Both the position numbers and the translations under genes were made by a program. From Catalinimonas alkaloidigena (lineage in GTDB: Bacteria; Bacteroidota; Bacteroidia; Cytophagales; Cyclobacteriaceae): DNA of 64,000 bases. The DNA is taken from NCBI RefSeq assembly GCF_029504655.1, contig NZ_JAQFIL010000001.1:6391001-6455000 (forward strand), in the 5' to 3' direction. Positions 1-9,072 of this stretch are shown here, one piece after another (positions within the stretch are counted from its first letter, which is position 1; every line of letters begins with the position of its first letter). A model generated the notes under the pieces. The model did not search any database and was not told where the DNA came from. It saw only the letters and a list, made by a program, of their open reading frames with translations.

Positions 1-413
1 GCATTGATGTTTATATCGATTGTAAAGTCCATTGTAAGAACATTACCTTCTTCAGTGAGTATAATGCGGGTATCAACATTATCCGGCCCACGAACTACGG
101 TGGCACCATTTTCAAAATCATCACTTTCCTCTACTGCAAATGTACCCTGATCAGGAAAAACCAATGCATCACCATTACCATTGGTAGTATAGCTCACCTG
201 TGACGAGGTGGCTGTGATATTTATAGAGAAATCAGAAAACTGATCAGCGGCTGGTCCACTTACATCGCCTGGCTCAGCTACTACCCAGGTTCCACTTATT
301 TCTTCGCCGGGAACAGGGTCAGCAGTAGGATCAGGCGTATCTTCGCCACAGGCGCTGTTCAAGAGAAGACCGAGTATAGCAGCAAATACGAAAAGTTTAT
401 GTGTGTATTTCAT
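1..413 (-). CDS. Lipoprotein of unknown function (C-terminus beyond window)
   Basis: An open frame runs from an ATG at 413 to the left edge, giving 137 complete codons with no stop, so the C-terminus is missing. The N-terminus is a lipoprotein signal: two basic residues, a hydrophobic stretch (LFVFAAILGLLL) and NSAC with the acylated cysteine at residue 22. An acidic, proline-rich linker follows. The visible mature part is beta-rich (GTWVV, ITATSSQVSYTT, RIILTEEGNVLTMDF), like the lipocalin-type or Ig-like lipoproteins common in Bacteroidota. It is probably anchored in the outer membrane. I do not recognise a named family. It lies downstream of the ABC ATPase on the same strand, separated by 113 bp, so it probably has its own promoter. 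Confidence 0.8.
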   Translation of the reverse strand, partial: MKYTHKLFVFAAILGLLLNSACGEDTPDPTADPVPGEEISGTWVVAEPGDVSGPAADQFSDFSINITATSSQVSYTTNGNGDALVFPDQGTFAVEESDDFENGATVVRGPDNVDTRIILTEEGNVLTMDFTIDININ

Positions 414-526
414 AATTATTGTTTTTCCTGAAGTATGCACGTTTAAATACTTAACTTATTGCAATATGCACAAACTAGCTAATGATTATCATAAATAATG
501 CATATGAAACTTACAAACTAAGCACA

Positions 527-1147
527 TCACTTATACTGCTCAATATTAATTTGCTGATCAACAAATTCATACTCATAAGGCTGGTTAGAGCAGATCACTA
601 CGAGGCGTTCCTGTAGCACCTTTTTCACTTCTCGCTGATACCAATCAATCCCTCGTGCATCCAGGTTTGAGCAGGGCTCATCTAAAAACAACACTTTACT
701 TTTTGAGTAAAAGGCTAATCCCAGTTTCAACCTTTGCTTCATTCCTGAAGAAAATTGTTTGATATATTTATCCCGTGCTTGTGTCAGGTACAAGGCTTCC
801 ATGATTTCCATATTGGACATATTATTCAGCGGAGGCTTGAAGGCAAAATGAAACTCCAGTAATTCGGTAAGTGTAAATTCCTCTACCACTTCTTCATAGG
901 GAGCGACAATGCTTTGGTGATGATAAAATTCTTCTTCAGGAATATTCTTTTTATTCCCTTTCTCATACTTTACTGTTCCTTCAGAAGCAGACAAGAGGCC
1001 ACTCAGGATTAACATAAGGGTAGACTTACCACTCCCGTTAGGACCAATCAACACATAAGACTGACCTTGCTTTAAGGTGAGATCAACATTTCTAAATATC
1101 CATTCTCGCTGAAACTTTTTTCCCACTTTGCTAAGCTTGATCTGCAT
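527..1147 (-). CDS. ABC transporter ATP-binding protein
   Basis: A 206-residue ATPase subunit with a single nucleotide-binding domain. Walker A (GPNGSGKST) is at residues 35-43, the signature region FSSGMKQ near 132-138 and Walker B (VLFLDEP) at 152-158. The switch-histidine position reads SNQ near 187-189, so the usual catalytic histidine appears to be replaced. No membrane permease is next to it; it follows lpxA by 63 bp on the same strand and may be co-transcribed with the lipid A genes. By position it could serve an envelope or lipid export function, but that is inference from context only. The ABC assignment is certain and the substrate is unknown. Confidence 0.93.
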   Translation of the reverse strand: MQIKLSKVGKKFQREWIFRNVDLTLKQGQSYVLIGPNGSGKSTLMLILSGLLSASEGTVKYEKGNKKNIPEEEFYHHQSIVAPYEEVVEEFTLTELLEFHFAFKPPLNNMSNMEIMEALYLTQARDKYIKQFSSGMKQRLKLGLAFYSKSKVLFLDEPCSNLDARGIDWYQREVKKVLQERLVVICSNQPYEYEFVDQQINIEQYK

Positions 1148-1210
1148 CAGAAATGTTTTGGCATCGTCAAAATAGTGGCTTACAGCTTAAGCAGATGATT
1201 GTTATCTTTT

Positions 1211-1990
1211 TTACTCGGTAGGTCCTTTCATAATGCCCCGGGTGGACGTCTGGATGAACTGGATAATCTCATCCCGTTCTTTGGAGGGAGCCATTTGCAT
1301 CTCTATTTCCGAAAGGGCAGAAGAGTTATTTAAGCCGCTCAAATAAATAATACGGTAAATATTTTGAATTTCACTGATTGCATCGGTAGTAAAACCTCTT
1401 CTACGTAATCCTATGGAGTTGATCCCCACATAACTAACCGGCTCGCGAGCGGCTTTGGTAAATGGAGGGATGTCTTTCCTTACCAGTGATCCTCCTCCAA
1501 TATAGGTGTGTGCTCCAATTTTAGTGAACTGTTGCACGGCACATGCGCCTCCAAAAATAGCATAATCATCTATCTGTACATGCCCGGCAAGTTGGGTAGT
1601 GTTGCCTAAAATACAGTAGTCTCCAATGGTACAATCATGCCCCAAATGTACATAAGCCATGATCAGGCAGTTTTTACCTACCTCTGTCTTATATTTATCT
1701 ACGGTACCTCTGTTGATAGTAGCACACTCACGTACGGTTGTATTATCACCAATAATGGCCACCGTCTTCTCCCCCGCAAACTTTAAGTCCTGAGGAACGG
1801 CTGCGATTACTGCTCCGGGAAAAATCTTGCAGTTCTTGCCAATTCTGGCACCTTCCATAATGGTAACATTGGAGCCAATCCAGGTCCCTTCCTCTATCTC
1901 AACGTCTTTATGGATAGTGCTAAATGGCTCTATCACGACATTATTAGCTATTTTAGCTTCAGGGTGAATATATGCTAAAGGCTGATTCAT
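1211..1990 (-). CDS. lpxA: UDP-N-acetylglucosamine O-acyltransferase LpxA
   Basis: First enzyme of lipid A synthesis: it transfers a 3-hydroxyacyl chain from acyl carrier protein to UDP-GlcNAc in the cytosol. The 259-residue length is typical. The N-terminal two thirds show the left-handed beta-helix hexapeptide repeats (for example IGDNTTV, IGDYCILG). MAYVHLGHDC carries the conserved histidine region, and the C-terminus is helical (ISEIQNIYRIIYLSG). Its ATG overlaps the stop of lpxC/fabZ by 4 bp (ATGA), so the two are translationally coupled. Gene order lpxD-lpxC/fabZ-lpxA is the common Bacteroidota arrangement. Confidence 0.97.
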   Translation of the reverse strand: MNQPLAYIHPEAKIANNVVIEPFSTIHKDVEIEEGTWIGSNVTIMEGARIGKNCKIFPGAVIAAVPQDLKFAGEKTVAIIGDNTTVRECATINRGTVDKYKTEVGKNCLIMAYVHLGHDCTIGDYCILGNTTQLAGHVQIDDYAIFGGACAVQQFTKIGAHTYIGGGSLVRKDIPPFTKAAREPVSYVGINSIGLRRRGFTTDAISEIQNIYRIIYLSGLNNSSALSEIEMQMAPSKERDEIIQFIQTSTRGIMKGPTE

Positions 1991-3381
1991 GAGTCTTTTC
2001 TTACTATACTTGCTGACATTGTTGCTTCACATACAAGGGTGCTACCCACATAGGCTTCCCCACGCATTTTAGCAATCCCTCTTTTAATAGGTGCCAGTAA
2101 TTCACACTTAATTGTAAGTACATCACCGGGCAATACCATCTTCCTAAACCTACAGCTTTCAATAGCCAGGAAGTATGTCCAATAATTTTCGGGATCTGGA
2201 ACAGTACTCAACACCAATATACCACCTGTCTGTACCATAGCCTCTACCTGAAGTACACCCGGCATTACGGGGTTACCGGGAAAATGTCCCTCAAAGAAGG
2301 GCTCATTCATAGTCACATTCTTGATACCACATACGACCGTATCATCGAGATAATAGATTTTATCTATCATCAGGAAGGGATACCGGTGAGGTAACATTTG
2401 GCTTACCTGGTTAATATTCAACACAGGAGGTAGCTTGGGATCGTACTGAGGAACCGCATTATTACTGCTTTCCTTCATAGCTTTTTTCAACTTCTTGGCA
2501 AAAGCTACATTAGCAGCATGTCCGGGACGAGCTGCCAGGATTTGCGCTTTGATAGGTCTTCCCACAAGCGCAAGATCACCTACCATATCCAATAGTTTGT
2601 GCCTGGCAGGCTCATTCTTATAGCGAAGCTCTACATTATTGAGTATTCCCTCACTCTTCACTTCCACTCTGGGCTTATTAAAGAGACCGGCCAAGTGATC
2701 CAGCTCTCCTTCCTCAACTTTACGGTCTACCACCACTATAGCGTTGTTGAGGTCTCCACCTTTGATCAGATTATTCTGATAGAGCATCTCCAGTTCATGC
2801 AGGAAGCAAAAAGTACGGCAAGCTGATATTTCTTTTGCAAACTGACTAATGTCATTTAACGAAGCATGCTGACTCCCTAATACTGGTGAATTATAATCTA
2901 TCATTACCGTTAGGCGGTAGTCATCCAGAGGAAGGGCAGCAATTTCTACATTTCGGGCGGGCTCGCGATGAAAAATTCCCTCCTTAACTTCAAAGAAGTT
3001 TCGCAAAGCACTTTGCTCCTCGGTACCTGCTTCCATTAATGCATCTACAAACATTTTGGAGCTACCATCCATGATAGGAGGCTCTGGTCCATCAAGTTGG
3101 ATAAGCACATTATCTATCTCCATCCCTACCAGTGCGGCCAGGGTATGTTCTACAGTATTGATACGGGCTCCACTCTGCTCTATCGTAGTACCTCGGGAAA
3201 GATCTACTACATTGTCGACATCCGCATCTACAATAGGATGCCCTTCAATGTCAATTCGTTGAAACTTGATACCATGGTTAGGCTTGGCAGGTAGAAAAGT
3301 CATATTGGCTCTTACGCCGGTATGTAAACCTACGCCAGATACTGTAATAGACTTCTTAATTGTGTGTTGTCTGATATTCAT
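1987..3381 (-). CDS. lpxC: Fused LpxC deacetylase / FabZ dehydratase
   Basis: A bifunctional 464-residue protein. Residues 1 to about 300 are LpxC, the zinc-dependent UDP-3-O-acyl-GlcNAc deacetylase that commits the cell to lipid A. The zinc ligands H79, H261 and D265, the adjacent E78 and a downstream histidine in RPGHAAN are all visible. Residues from about 320 to the end are FabZ, the 3-hydroxyacyl-ACP dehydratase of fatty acid elongation, with LPHRYPFLMID and the FFEGHFPGNPVMPG active-site segment (H366, E380). The fusion is a hallmark of Bacteroidota and joins two enzymes that compete for the 3-hydroxyacyl-ACP pool. The gene follows lpxD by 6 bp and overlaps lpxA. Confidence 0.97.
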   Translation of the reverse strand: MNIRQHTIKKSITVSGVGLHTGVRANMTFLPAKPNHGIKFQRIDIEGHPIVDADVDNVVDLSRGTTIEQSGARINTVEHTLAALVGMEIDNVLIQLDGPEPPIMDGSSKMFVDALMEAGTEEQSALRNFFEVKEGIFHREPARNVEIAALPLDDYRLTVMIDYNSPVLGSQHASLNDISQFAKEISACRTFCFLHELEMLYQNNLIKGGDLNNAIVVVDRKVEEGELDHLAGLFNKPRVEVKSEGILNNVELRYKNEPARHKLLDMVGDLALVGRPIKAQILAARPGHAANVAFAKKLKKAMKESSNNAVPQYDPKLPPVLNINQVSQMLPHRYPFLMIDKIYYLDDTVVCGIKNVTMNEPFFEGHFPGNPVMPGVLQVEAMVQTGGILVLSTVPDPENYWTYFLAIESCRFRKMVLPGDVLTIKCELLAPIKRGIAKMRGEAYVGSTLVCEATMSASIVRKDS

Positions 3382-3387
3382 TATTAA

Positions 3388-4434
3388 TTATTCCTCGCTT
3401 CCGGACAAAGTTAATACTTTTTTCTCTAGTTGTTGAATACGGGCGGCTAAATCCGGGAGGTTCTTGAAGGAAGCATATACCCTTAAGTATTTATTACGGT
3501 CAAAGCTGGGACTCCCTAGCTCTATACTACCGGGAGTCATAGACTTTCCTACTCCTGCCTGTGCCCCTACTTTACTGTTGTCACCAATTTTGAGATGTCC
3601 TACCACCCCAACCTGTCCTGCCAGCACGCAGTTTTTGCCAATTTTGGTAGAGCCGGAAACTCCTGTCTGGGCGGCGATCACCGTATTTTCTCCTATTTCA
3701 ACATTATGAGCAATCTGGATTAAATTATCAAGCTTCACTCCATTGCCTATCTTTGTAGACTCCAAAGTAGCGCAATCTATTGTGGTGTTAGCGCCAATAT
3801 CTACATGATGCCCTACAATAACATTACCTACCTGAGGAATTGTTTTATAAGTACCGTCAGCCTGAGGAGCGAAACCAAAGCCGTCACTTCCTATTACCGC
3901 TCCTGCATGCACCACACAATGAGAGCCTATTACGCAACCAGGATAGATCTTAACTCCGCTATGGATGATAGTATGATCGCCTATCTGCACATTATCACCA
4001 ATATAAGCATGAGGATAAATTTTGACGTGATCACCAATCTTACAATTGGCTCCTATATACGAAAAAGCCCCTCGGTAAATATCCTGACCAACTTCTGCGG
4101 TACTATTAATATAGGCAGGTTGCTCTACCCCTTTTTTTTGAAAATTGACCAGTTTATGATACTCTTCAAGAAGAGCAGTAAAGGCCAGGTACGGATCTTC
4201 TACACGTATCAGGGTGGTATGCAGTTCTTTCTTGGGGTGAAAATCTTTTTTAACTATTACAGCGCTCGCATTCGTAGAGTAGATAGAGGCTTCGTATTTA
4301 GGGTTGGAGAGAAAGGAAATCGCTCCTTTACCAGCATCTTCTATTTTTCCCAGCTGACTGATCTTGATAGAACCATCTCCCTCCAATTCACCATCGAGTA
4401 GGTTAGCAATGTATTCAATACTAAATTCTATCAT
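3388..4434 (-). CDS. lpxD: UDP-3-O-(3-hydroxyacyl)glucosamine N-acyltransferase LpxD
   Basis: Third step of lipid A synthesis: N-acylation of UDP-3-O-acylglucosamine. The 348 residues match the family. The N-terminal domain (about 1-100) is the uridine-binding LpxD domain. Residues from about 105 to 310 are hexapeptide repeats forming a left-handed beta-helix, with the conserved IAHNVEIG containing the likely catalytic histidine. The end is a short helical segment (AARIQQLEKKVLTL). It lies 14 bp downstream of the HD hydrolase and 6 bp upstream of lpxC/fabZ, in one operon. Confidence 0.97.
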   Translation of the reverse strand: MIEFSIEYIANLLDGELEGDGSIKISQLGKIEDAGKGAISFLSNPKYEASIYSTNASAVIVKKDFHPKKELHTTLIRVEDPYLAFTALLEEYHKLVNFQKKGVEQPAYINSTAEVGQDIYRGAFSYIGANCKIGDHVKIYPHAYIGDNVQIGDHTIIHSGVKIYPGCVIGSHCVVHAGAVIGSDGFGFAPQADGTYKTIPQVGNVIVGHHVDIGANTTIDCATLESTKIGNGVKLDNLIQIAHNVEIGENTVIAAQTGVSGSTKIGKNCVLAGQVGVVGHLKIGDNSKVGAQAGVGKSMTPGSIELGSPSFDRNKYLRVYASFKNLPDLAARIQQLEKKVLTLSGSEE

Positions 4435-4448
4435 TTATGTAGGTTTTA

Positions 4449-5702
4449 TTAGGAATATGCTATGCTGTTGTGGCGCAAATTTACATCTTTGGGCCAGCAT
4501 AGGTAATATTTTTTGACAATTCTGCTCATAGCCTTAATATTAGGCAAGTCCGATGCCTGTGCTATGTCAAAAATCTTGCCCTCTTTGGTGATTATGTTGA
4601 TTTTTTGACCGCTCGAGACATAAGCAGCATTACTGATACTACCATGTACCATAAAATACTTTAGTTCCTGTTCTGTGATCTTTAATTTGCTTAATATTTT
4701 TTTTTCTAACGCTTCTAATTTTTCCTCAGGGGTCACTTCATTGCTCAGCTTTATTCTAAATAGTCTTCGCTCCAGCAAGCGGCTGCTAAGATCAGACAAA
4801 ACCCGGTCAGGATGGTATACCCACTGTTTGATAGCTGCCCAGATATCAATATCATCCAGCGACACAAAATGCTTAAGACAATTCTGATCCTGCTCAAGCT
4901 CATCTAGTGTTACTTTCTGATTAAGGAAAAATGCCAAACTGGGACTGGCTTGAACATCTACCCCCTGCGCTGCCAAATCAATGCTTCTGTTCATAGTAGA
5001 GATCATCATTTTCTCAGCACTTACACTGGTCTTATGCAGATATACCTGCCAGTACATAAGCCGACGTGCATTTAGAAAATTTTCTATGCTATAGATTCCC
5101 TTTTCTTCTACAACGATCTTATCATTTCGCACATCCAACATTTTGATAATACGGTCAGCACCAATCTCTCCTTCAGAAACCCCGGTATAGAAACAGTCTC
5201 GTTTGAGATAATCCAGCCGGTCGATGTCTAACTGGCTGGAGACAAGCTGATGAAAAAATTTACGCGCATATTGATCCGTAAATATCTGATAAGCCAGATG
5301 CATATTTCCTCCAAATGTATCGCATAATCGCCTGATGATCAGCTCCGACATTTGTTCATGTCCTACTCCGGGGATGAGCACATACTCCAAAGCGTGAGAG
5401 AAAGGCCCGTGTCCGATATCATGCAATAAAATGGCTATTAGCGTAGCTTCAAATTCGTCTTCAGAGATCTCCTGCCCTTTGTTACGCAGGCTGCTTAAAG
5501 TGCTTTGCATCAGGTGCATGGCTCCCAGTGCATGATGAAAGCGCGTATGCAACGCCCCCGGATAAACAAAATCAGCTAAACCCATTTGTCTGATCCTTCG
5601 TAATCTTTGAAGGTACGGATGTTCTATAACATCAAAAATCAAATCAGAGGGAATATTGATGAAGCCGTATACCGGGTCGTTAAATACTTTTCTCTTGTTC
5701 AA
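4449..5702 (-). CDS. HD-domain phosphohydrolase (SAMHD1/dGTPase-like)
   Basis: A 417-residue cytosolic metal-dependent phosphohydrolase. The HD signature is complete: TRFHHALGAMHL (H56/H57), LLHDIGHGPFSH (H94, D95) and a later D in SSQLDIDRLDYLKRD, as in the dNTP triphosphohydrolase/SAMHD1-like group. The opening sequence VYGFINIP and QRLRRIRQMG are also typical of that group. The C-terminal 130 residues are family-specific. It is the first gene of the minus-strand lpx operon and is divergent from porX across 146 bp. The true substrate is not known; deoxynucleotide triphosphate hydrolysis is the family-based guess. Confidence 0.9.
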   Translation of the reverse strand: MNKRKVFNDPVYGFINIPSDLIFDVIEHPYLQRLRRIRQMGLADFVYPGALHTRFHHALGAMHLMQSTLSSLRNKGQEISEDEFEATLIAILLHDIGHGPFSHALEYVLIPGVGHEQMSELIIRRLCDTFGGNMHLAYQIFTDQYARKFFHQLVSSQLDIDRLDYLKRDCFYTGVSEGEIGADRIIKMLDVRNDKIVVEEKGIYSIENFLNARRLMYWQVYLHKTSVSAEKMMISTMNRSIDLAAQGVDVQASPSLAFFLNQKVTLDELEQDQNCLKHFVSLDDIDIWAAIKQWVYHPDRVLSDLSSRLLERRLFRIKLSNEVTPEEKLEALEKKILSKLKITEQELKYFMVHGSISNAAYVSSGQKINIITKEGKIFDIAQASDLPNIKAMSRIVKKYYLCWPKDVNLRHNSIAYS

Positions 5703-5848
5703 TTTTTATATGTTTTTTTTAAATATTCTCAACATGATTTTTTGCTACTTTATCGTTCCTTCACTTAAGTAAGTAGCTAATATTATTTTATCTCAAAACT
5801 TCACTACCTTAGATTAAGTTTAAAAAGCTAAGTAAACAGGATATTTTT

Positions 5849-7408
5849 ATGCAAAGATATAGCATTTTGTGGGCGGATGACGAAATTGACCTGCTTAAAC
5901 CTCATACTCTTTTTCTGGAGAATAAAGGATACGAAGTCGTCACAGTAAATAGTGGTGCAGATGCCATTGACGCATTTGAGAAGCGTCATTTTGATATTGT
6001 TTTTCTGGATGAGAACATGCCCGGGATGACCGGATTGGAAGTACTGGATTACATCAAATCCTCTAAGCCCAGCATTCCGGTGGTGATGATCACCAAGAGC
6101 GAAGAAGAAATGATTATGGAGCAGGCCATAGGAGCTAAGATCAGTGATTATCTTATCAAGCCGCTTAACCCCAACCAGATTTTACTCTCTGTCAAGAAAA
6201 TTCTGGATAATAAGCGTCTGGTTACTGAAAAAACCAACCTGAGCTATCAGCAGGAATTTCGTAACCTCAGCATGGCCTTTGGCGAGGATATGAATCATGA
6301 GGAATGGGTAGAGGTTTATAAAAAGCTGGTGTACTGGGAACTGGAAATTGACAATACAGAAGAAAAAAGTATGTCAGAAGTTTTAGACATGCAGAAGGAA
6401 GAAGCCAATAACAACTTCGCCCGCTTCGTAATTGACAATTATGAGTCATGGCTTAATGACGTGAATGCAGAAAAGCCAATGCTCTCCCATCAGTTAATGC
6501 AGAAAAAGGTTTTTCCCCATATTAACGATGAAAGGCCCGTATTTTTCATTGTTATTGACAACCTCCGTTATGATCAGTGGAAAGTCATAGAGTCAACGGT
6601 GCTTAATCATTTCACTATGGAAGAGGAGGATACTTTCTACTCTATACTTCCTACTACTACTGCTTACTCACGGAATGCTATTTTTTCGGGCATGTTACCG
6701 TCAGATATGGAAAAGTACCATGGCGATATCTGGGTGGGAGATGATAAGGAGGAAGGAAAAAACAACCATGAGCATGAATTTCTAAAGCGTCATCTGAAAA
6801 AACGGCATCTAAATGTCAAAAGCAGTTATCATAAGATTACCCAAACACAGCAGGGAAGACAACTGGTAGACACGGTACCCAACCTGCTGAACAATGATCT
6901 TAATGTGATCGTGTACAACTTTGTGGATATGCTCTCTCACGCTCGTACTGACCTGGAAATGATCCGCGAACTGGCCCCGGATGAGTCTGCTTATCGTTCT
7001 ATTACCCGTTCATGGTTCATGCACTCTCCTTTGCTGGATCTTTTTAAGCGCATCGCCCGGGAGAAAGCAAAGATTGTAGTTGCGACCGACCACGGCACCA
7101 TAAGGGTAAAACACCCCGCCAAGATCATTGGTGACCGTAATACCAATACCAATCTACGGTATAAGCAGGGCAAAAACCTTAACTTTGACAATAACAAAAT
7201 TTACGCTGTTAAGAAACCTGAAAGCCTGTTTCTTCCTCGTTTAAATGTATCTACTACTTATGCATTCGCTACGCAGGACTATTTCTTTGCCTATCCTAAC
7301 AATTATAATTATTATGTAAATTACTACCGTGATACTTTTCAGCACGGTGGAGTTTCACTGGAAGAAATGATTGTGCCGGTAATCACGCTCAATAGTAAAA
7401 ATGCCTGA
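5849..7408 (+). CDS. porX: PorX: response regulator with PglZ domain
   Basis: A 519-residue two-component protein that controls the type IX secretion system in Bacteroidota. Residues 4-120 are a receiver domain with the acidic pair D10/D11, phosphoacceptor D54 (FLDENMPG) and the conserved lysine in LIKPLNP. The rest has a helical linker and, from about residue 200, a PglZ domain of the alkaline phosphatase superfamily, with metal/nucleophile segments FFIVIDNLRYDQW, LPTTTAYSRNAIFSG and VVATDHGTIR. In studied PorX proteins this domain is a zinc phosphodiesterase acting on nucleotides. No partner kinase PorY is in the window. It overlaps tsaE by 8 bp. Confidence 0.95.
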   Translation: MQRYSILWADDEIDLLKPHTLFLENKGYEVVTVNSGADAIDAFEKRHFDIVFLDENMPGMTGLEVLDYIKSSKPSIPVVMITKSEEEMIMEQAIGAKISDYLIKPLNPNQILLSVKKILDNKRLVTEKTNLSYQQEFRNLSMAFGEDMNHEEWVEVYKKLVYWELEIDNTEEKSMSEVLDMQKEEANNNFARFVIDNYESWLNDVNAEKPMLSHQLMQKKVFPHINDERPVFFIVIDNLRYDQWKVIESTVLNHFTMEEEDTFYSILPTTTAYSRNAIFSGMLPSDMEKYHGDIWVGDDKEEGKNNHEHEFLKRHLKKRHLNVKSSYHKITQTQQGRQLVDTVPNLLNNDLNVIVYNFVDMLSHARTDLEMIRELAPDESAYRSITRSWFMHSPLLDLFKRIAREKAKIVVATDHGTIRVKHPAKIIGDRNTNTNLRYKQGKNLNFDNNKIYAVKKPESLFLPRLNVSTTYAFATQDYFFAYPNNYNYYVNYYRDTFQHGGVSLEEMIVPVITLNSKNA

Positions 7409-7838
7409 AGTATTAGGAGAAATAGTGCTTAAGCGACCAGAAGAGGCACTTGAAGCAGCAAGGAGGCTGAGAAAATTAGCTGAAAGCGTAGATGTTTGGT
7501 TGTTTTATGGGGAGATGGGGGTAGGCAAAACTACCCTGATCAAAGCGGTTTGCGAAGACTGGCAGGTAATGGATACCGTATCAAGCCCCACTTTTGGGCT
7601 GGTGAACGAATATCAGAACACCGACCATCAAACATTCTATCACTTTGACTTTTATAGAATAAAAGATGAAGCAGAAGCCTGGGATATCGGTACAGAAGAC
7701 TATTTTTACTCGGGAAATTACTGCTTCGTAGAATGGCCTGAACGCATTGAAGGTTTGCTTCCTGAAGAATTTATTCGTATAGATATACAGGCGGAGGCTG
7801 ATCAAAGCAGAAGAATCTATTTATCTAAACATGGGTGA
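7401..7838 (+). CDS. tsaE: tRNA threonylcarbamoyladenosine ATPase TsaE
   Basis: The small P-loop ATPase needed with TsaB and TsaD to form the t6A modification at position 37 of ANN-decoding tRNAs. At 145 residues it has the expected size. Walker A is GEMGVGKTT at 37-45, followed by the family motifs SSPTFGLVNEY and HFDFYRI, and EWPERIEGLLP near the end. Its start lies inside the end of porX and its stop overlaps the start of ald by 8 bp, so the three genes form a coupled operon; this porX-tsaE-ald order recurs in the phylum. Confidence 0.96.
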   Translation: MPEVLGEIVLKRPEEALEAARRLRKLAESVDVWLFYGEMGVGKTTLIKAVCEDWQVMDTVSSPTFGLVNEYQNTDHQTFYHFDFYRIKDEAEAWDIGTEDYFYSGNYCFVEWPERIEGLLPEEFIRIDIQAEADQSRRIYLSKHG

Positions 7839-9057
7839 CCAATACAAATCGGGTTTCAAAGAGTTGGCCAAAGAACAGGCCTTGTATCCACAGGAGCAAC
7901 TCCTCAAGGTAAAAGAAGGGAGTAAATCACTAAATATGGGAATTCCCTGCGAAATTTCCATGCAGGAAAATCGCCTGATGCTTACACCGGAAGCTATTGC
8001 AGTGCTCAGCAGTAACGGACATGAGATTGTAGTAGAAGCTAAAGCAGGCGCTTCCTCAAAATTTACCGATAATGAGTTTAGTGAAGCCGGGGCTAAAATT
8101 GTGTACTCTGCCAAAGAAGCGCTGGAAGCCAATATCATTCTTAAAGTAGAACCCCCTACCCTGGATGAGATTGAAATGATTAAGCCAGGATCCACACTTA
8201 TTTCTGCTTTACAGCTCGGTAACCAAACACCCGAATATATCCAGGCGCTTAACAAGAAAAAGATCACCGCCATCGCTTTTGAGTTTCTAGAAGATAAAGT
8301 TGGAGGTATGCCGGTAGTACGTGCCATGAGTGAAATTGCCGGCAATACTGTTATGTCTATCGCCTCTCACTATCTGAGCAGCGTAGCCAATGGAAAAGGA
8401 ATGATCATAGGTGGGATTACCGGCGTACCGCCTACCAAGGTGGTCATACTGGGTGCCGGAACAGTCGGAGAATATGCTGCTCGTGCCGCTATTGGGCTGG
8501 GCGCGCAGGTACAAGTGTTTGATAACCAACTCTATAAACTTCGCCGTATCAAACATGCACTGGGACACCAGGTGTACACTTCTACCATGGACATTTCTAC
8601 GCTGGGGGAGTCACTTGAAAACGCTGACGTAGTGATTGGAGCCGTAAGGGCTGAAAAAGGCACTAATCGTATGATCGTCACAGAGGAGATGGTCGCCAAT
8701 ATGAAAGAAGAGTCAATAATTATAGATGTAAGCATTGACCAGGGGGGCTGTATAGAAACTTCAGAGCTTACTTCTTTAAAAAATCCGGTTTTCCGCAAGT
8801 ACAATGTGATTCACTACTGTGTGCCTAACATTGCCTCCCGGGTAGCGCGCACCGCAACAACTGCATTTAGCAACATATTTACTCCCATATTACTACAAAC
8901 AGCAGATGTGGGGGGGATTAATGAGATGATATTTCACCATCGTTGGTTTATGCGCGGGGTCTATACCTATCATGGTAGCCTGACTAATGCCGCAATCGGA
9001 AAGAAATTTAACCTCAAGTTCCGCGATCTTAATCTCTTGATGGCGGCCCGCTTCTAA
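7831..9057 (+). CDS. ald: Alanine dehydrogenase
   Basis: NAD-dependent alanine dehydrogenase interconverting L-alanine and pyruvate plus ammonia. The 408 residues include a Bacteroidota-type N-terminal extension of about 35 residues (YKSGFKELAKEQALYP) before the usual family start MGIPCEISMQENR. The Rossmann motif VILGAGTVGEYAARAA begins near residue 204; IIDVSIDQGGCIETS and NVIHYCVPNIASRVARTAT are conserved family segments. The extension supports the upstream ATG at 7831, which overlaps tsaE by 8 bp. The lysine/alanine dehydrogenase family also contains saccharopine-type relatives, but the motifs here fit Ald best. Confidence 0.94.
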   Translation: MGDQYKSGFKELAKEQALYPQEQLLKVKEGSKSLNMGIPCEISMQENRLMLTPEAIAVLSSNGHEIVVEAKAGASSKFTDNEFSEAGAKIVYSAKEALEANIILKVEPPTLDEIEMIKPGSTLISALQLGNQTPEYIQALNKKKITAIAFEFLEDKVGGMPVVRAMSEIAGNTVMSIASHYLSSVANGKGMIIGGITGVPPTKVVILGAGTVGEYAARAAIGLGAQVQVFDNQLYKLRRIKHALGHQVYTSTMDISTLGESLENADVVIGAVRAEKGTNRMIVTEEMVANMKEESIIIDVSIDQGGCIETSELTSLKNPVFRKYNVIHYCVPNIASRVARTATTAFSNIFTPILLQTADVGGINEMIFHHRWFMRGVYTYHGSLTNAAIGKKFNLKFRDLNLLMAARF

Positions 9058-9072
9058 ACCCATTTACACTAC

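Noticed and set aside
3805..4401. 198-codon plus-strand frame opposite lpxD
   Set aside because: Its translation has no domain, signal or sensible composition, and lpxD is certain on the other strand.
7821..8345. 174-codon minus-strand frame opposite ald
   Set aside because: Low-complexity serine/leucine composition; a mirror of the well-supported dehydrogenase gene.
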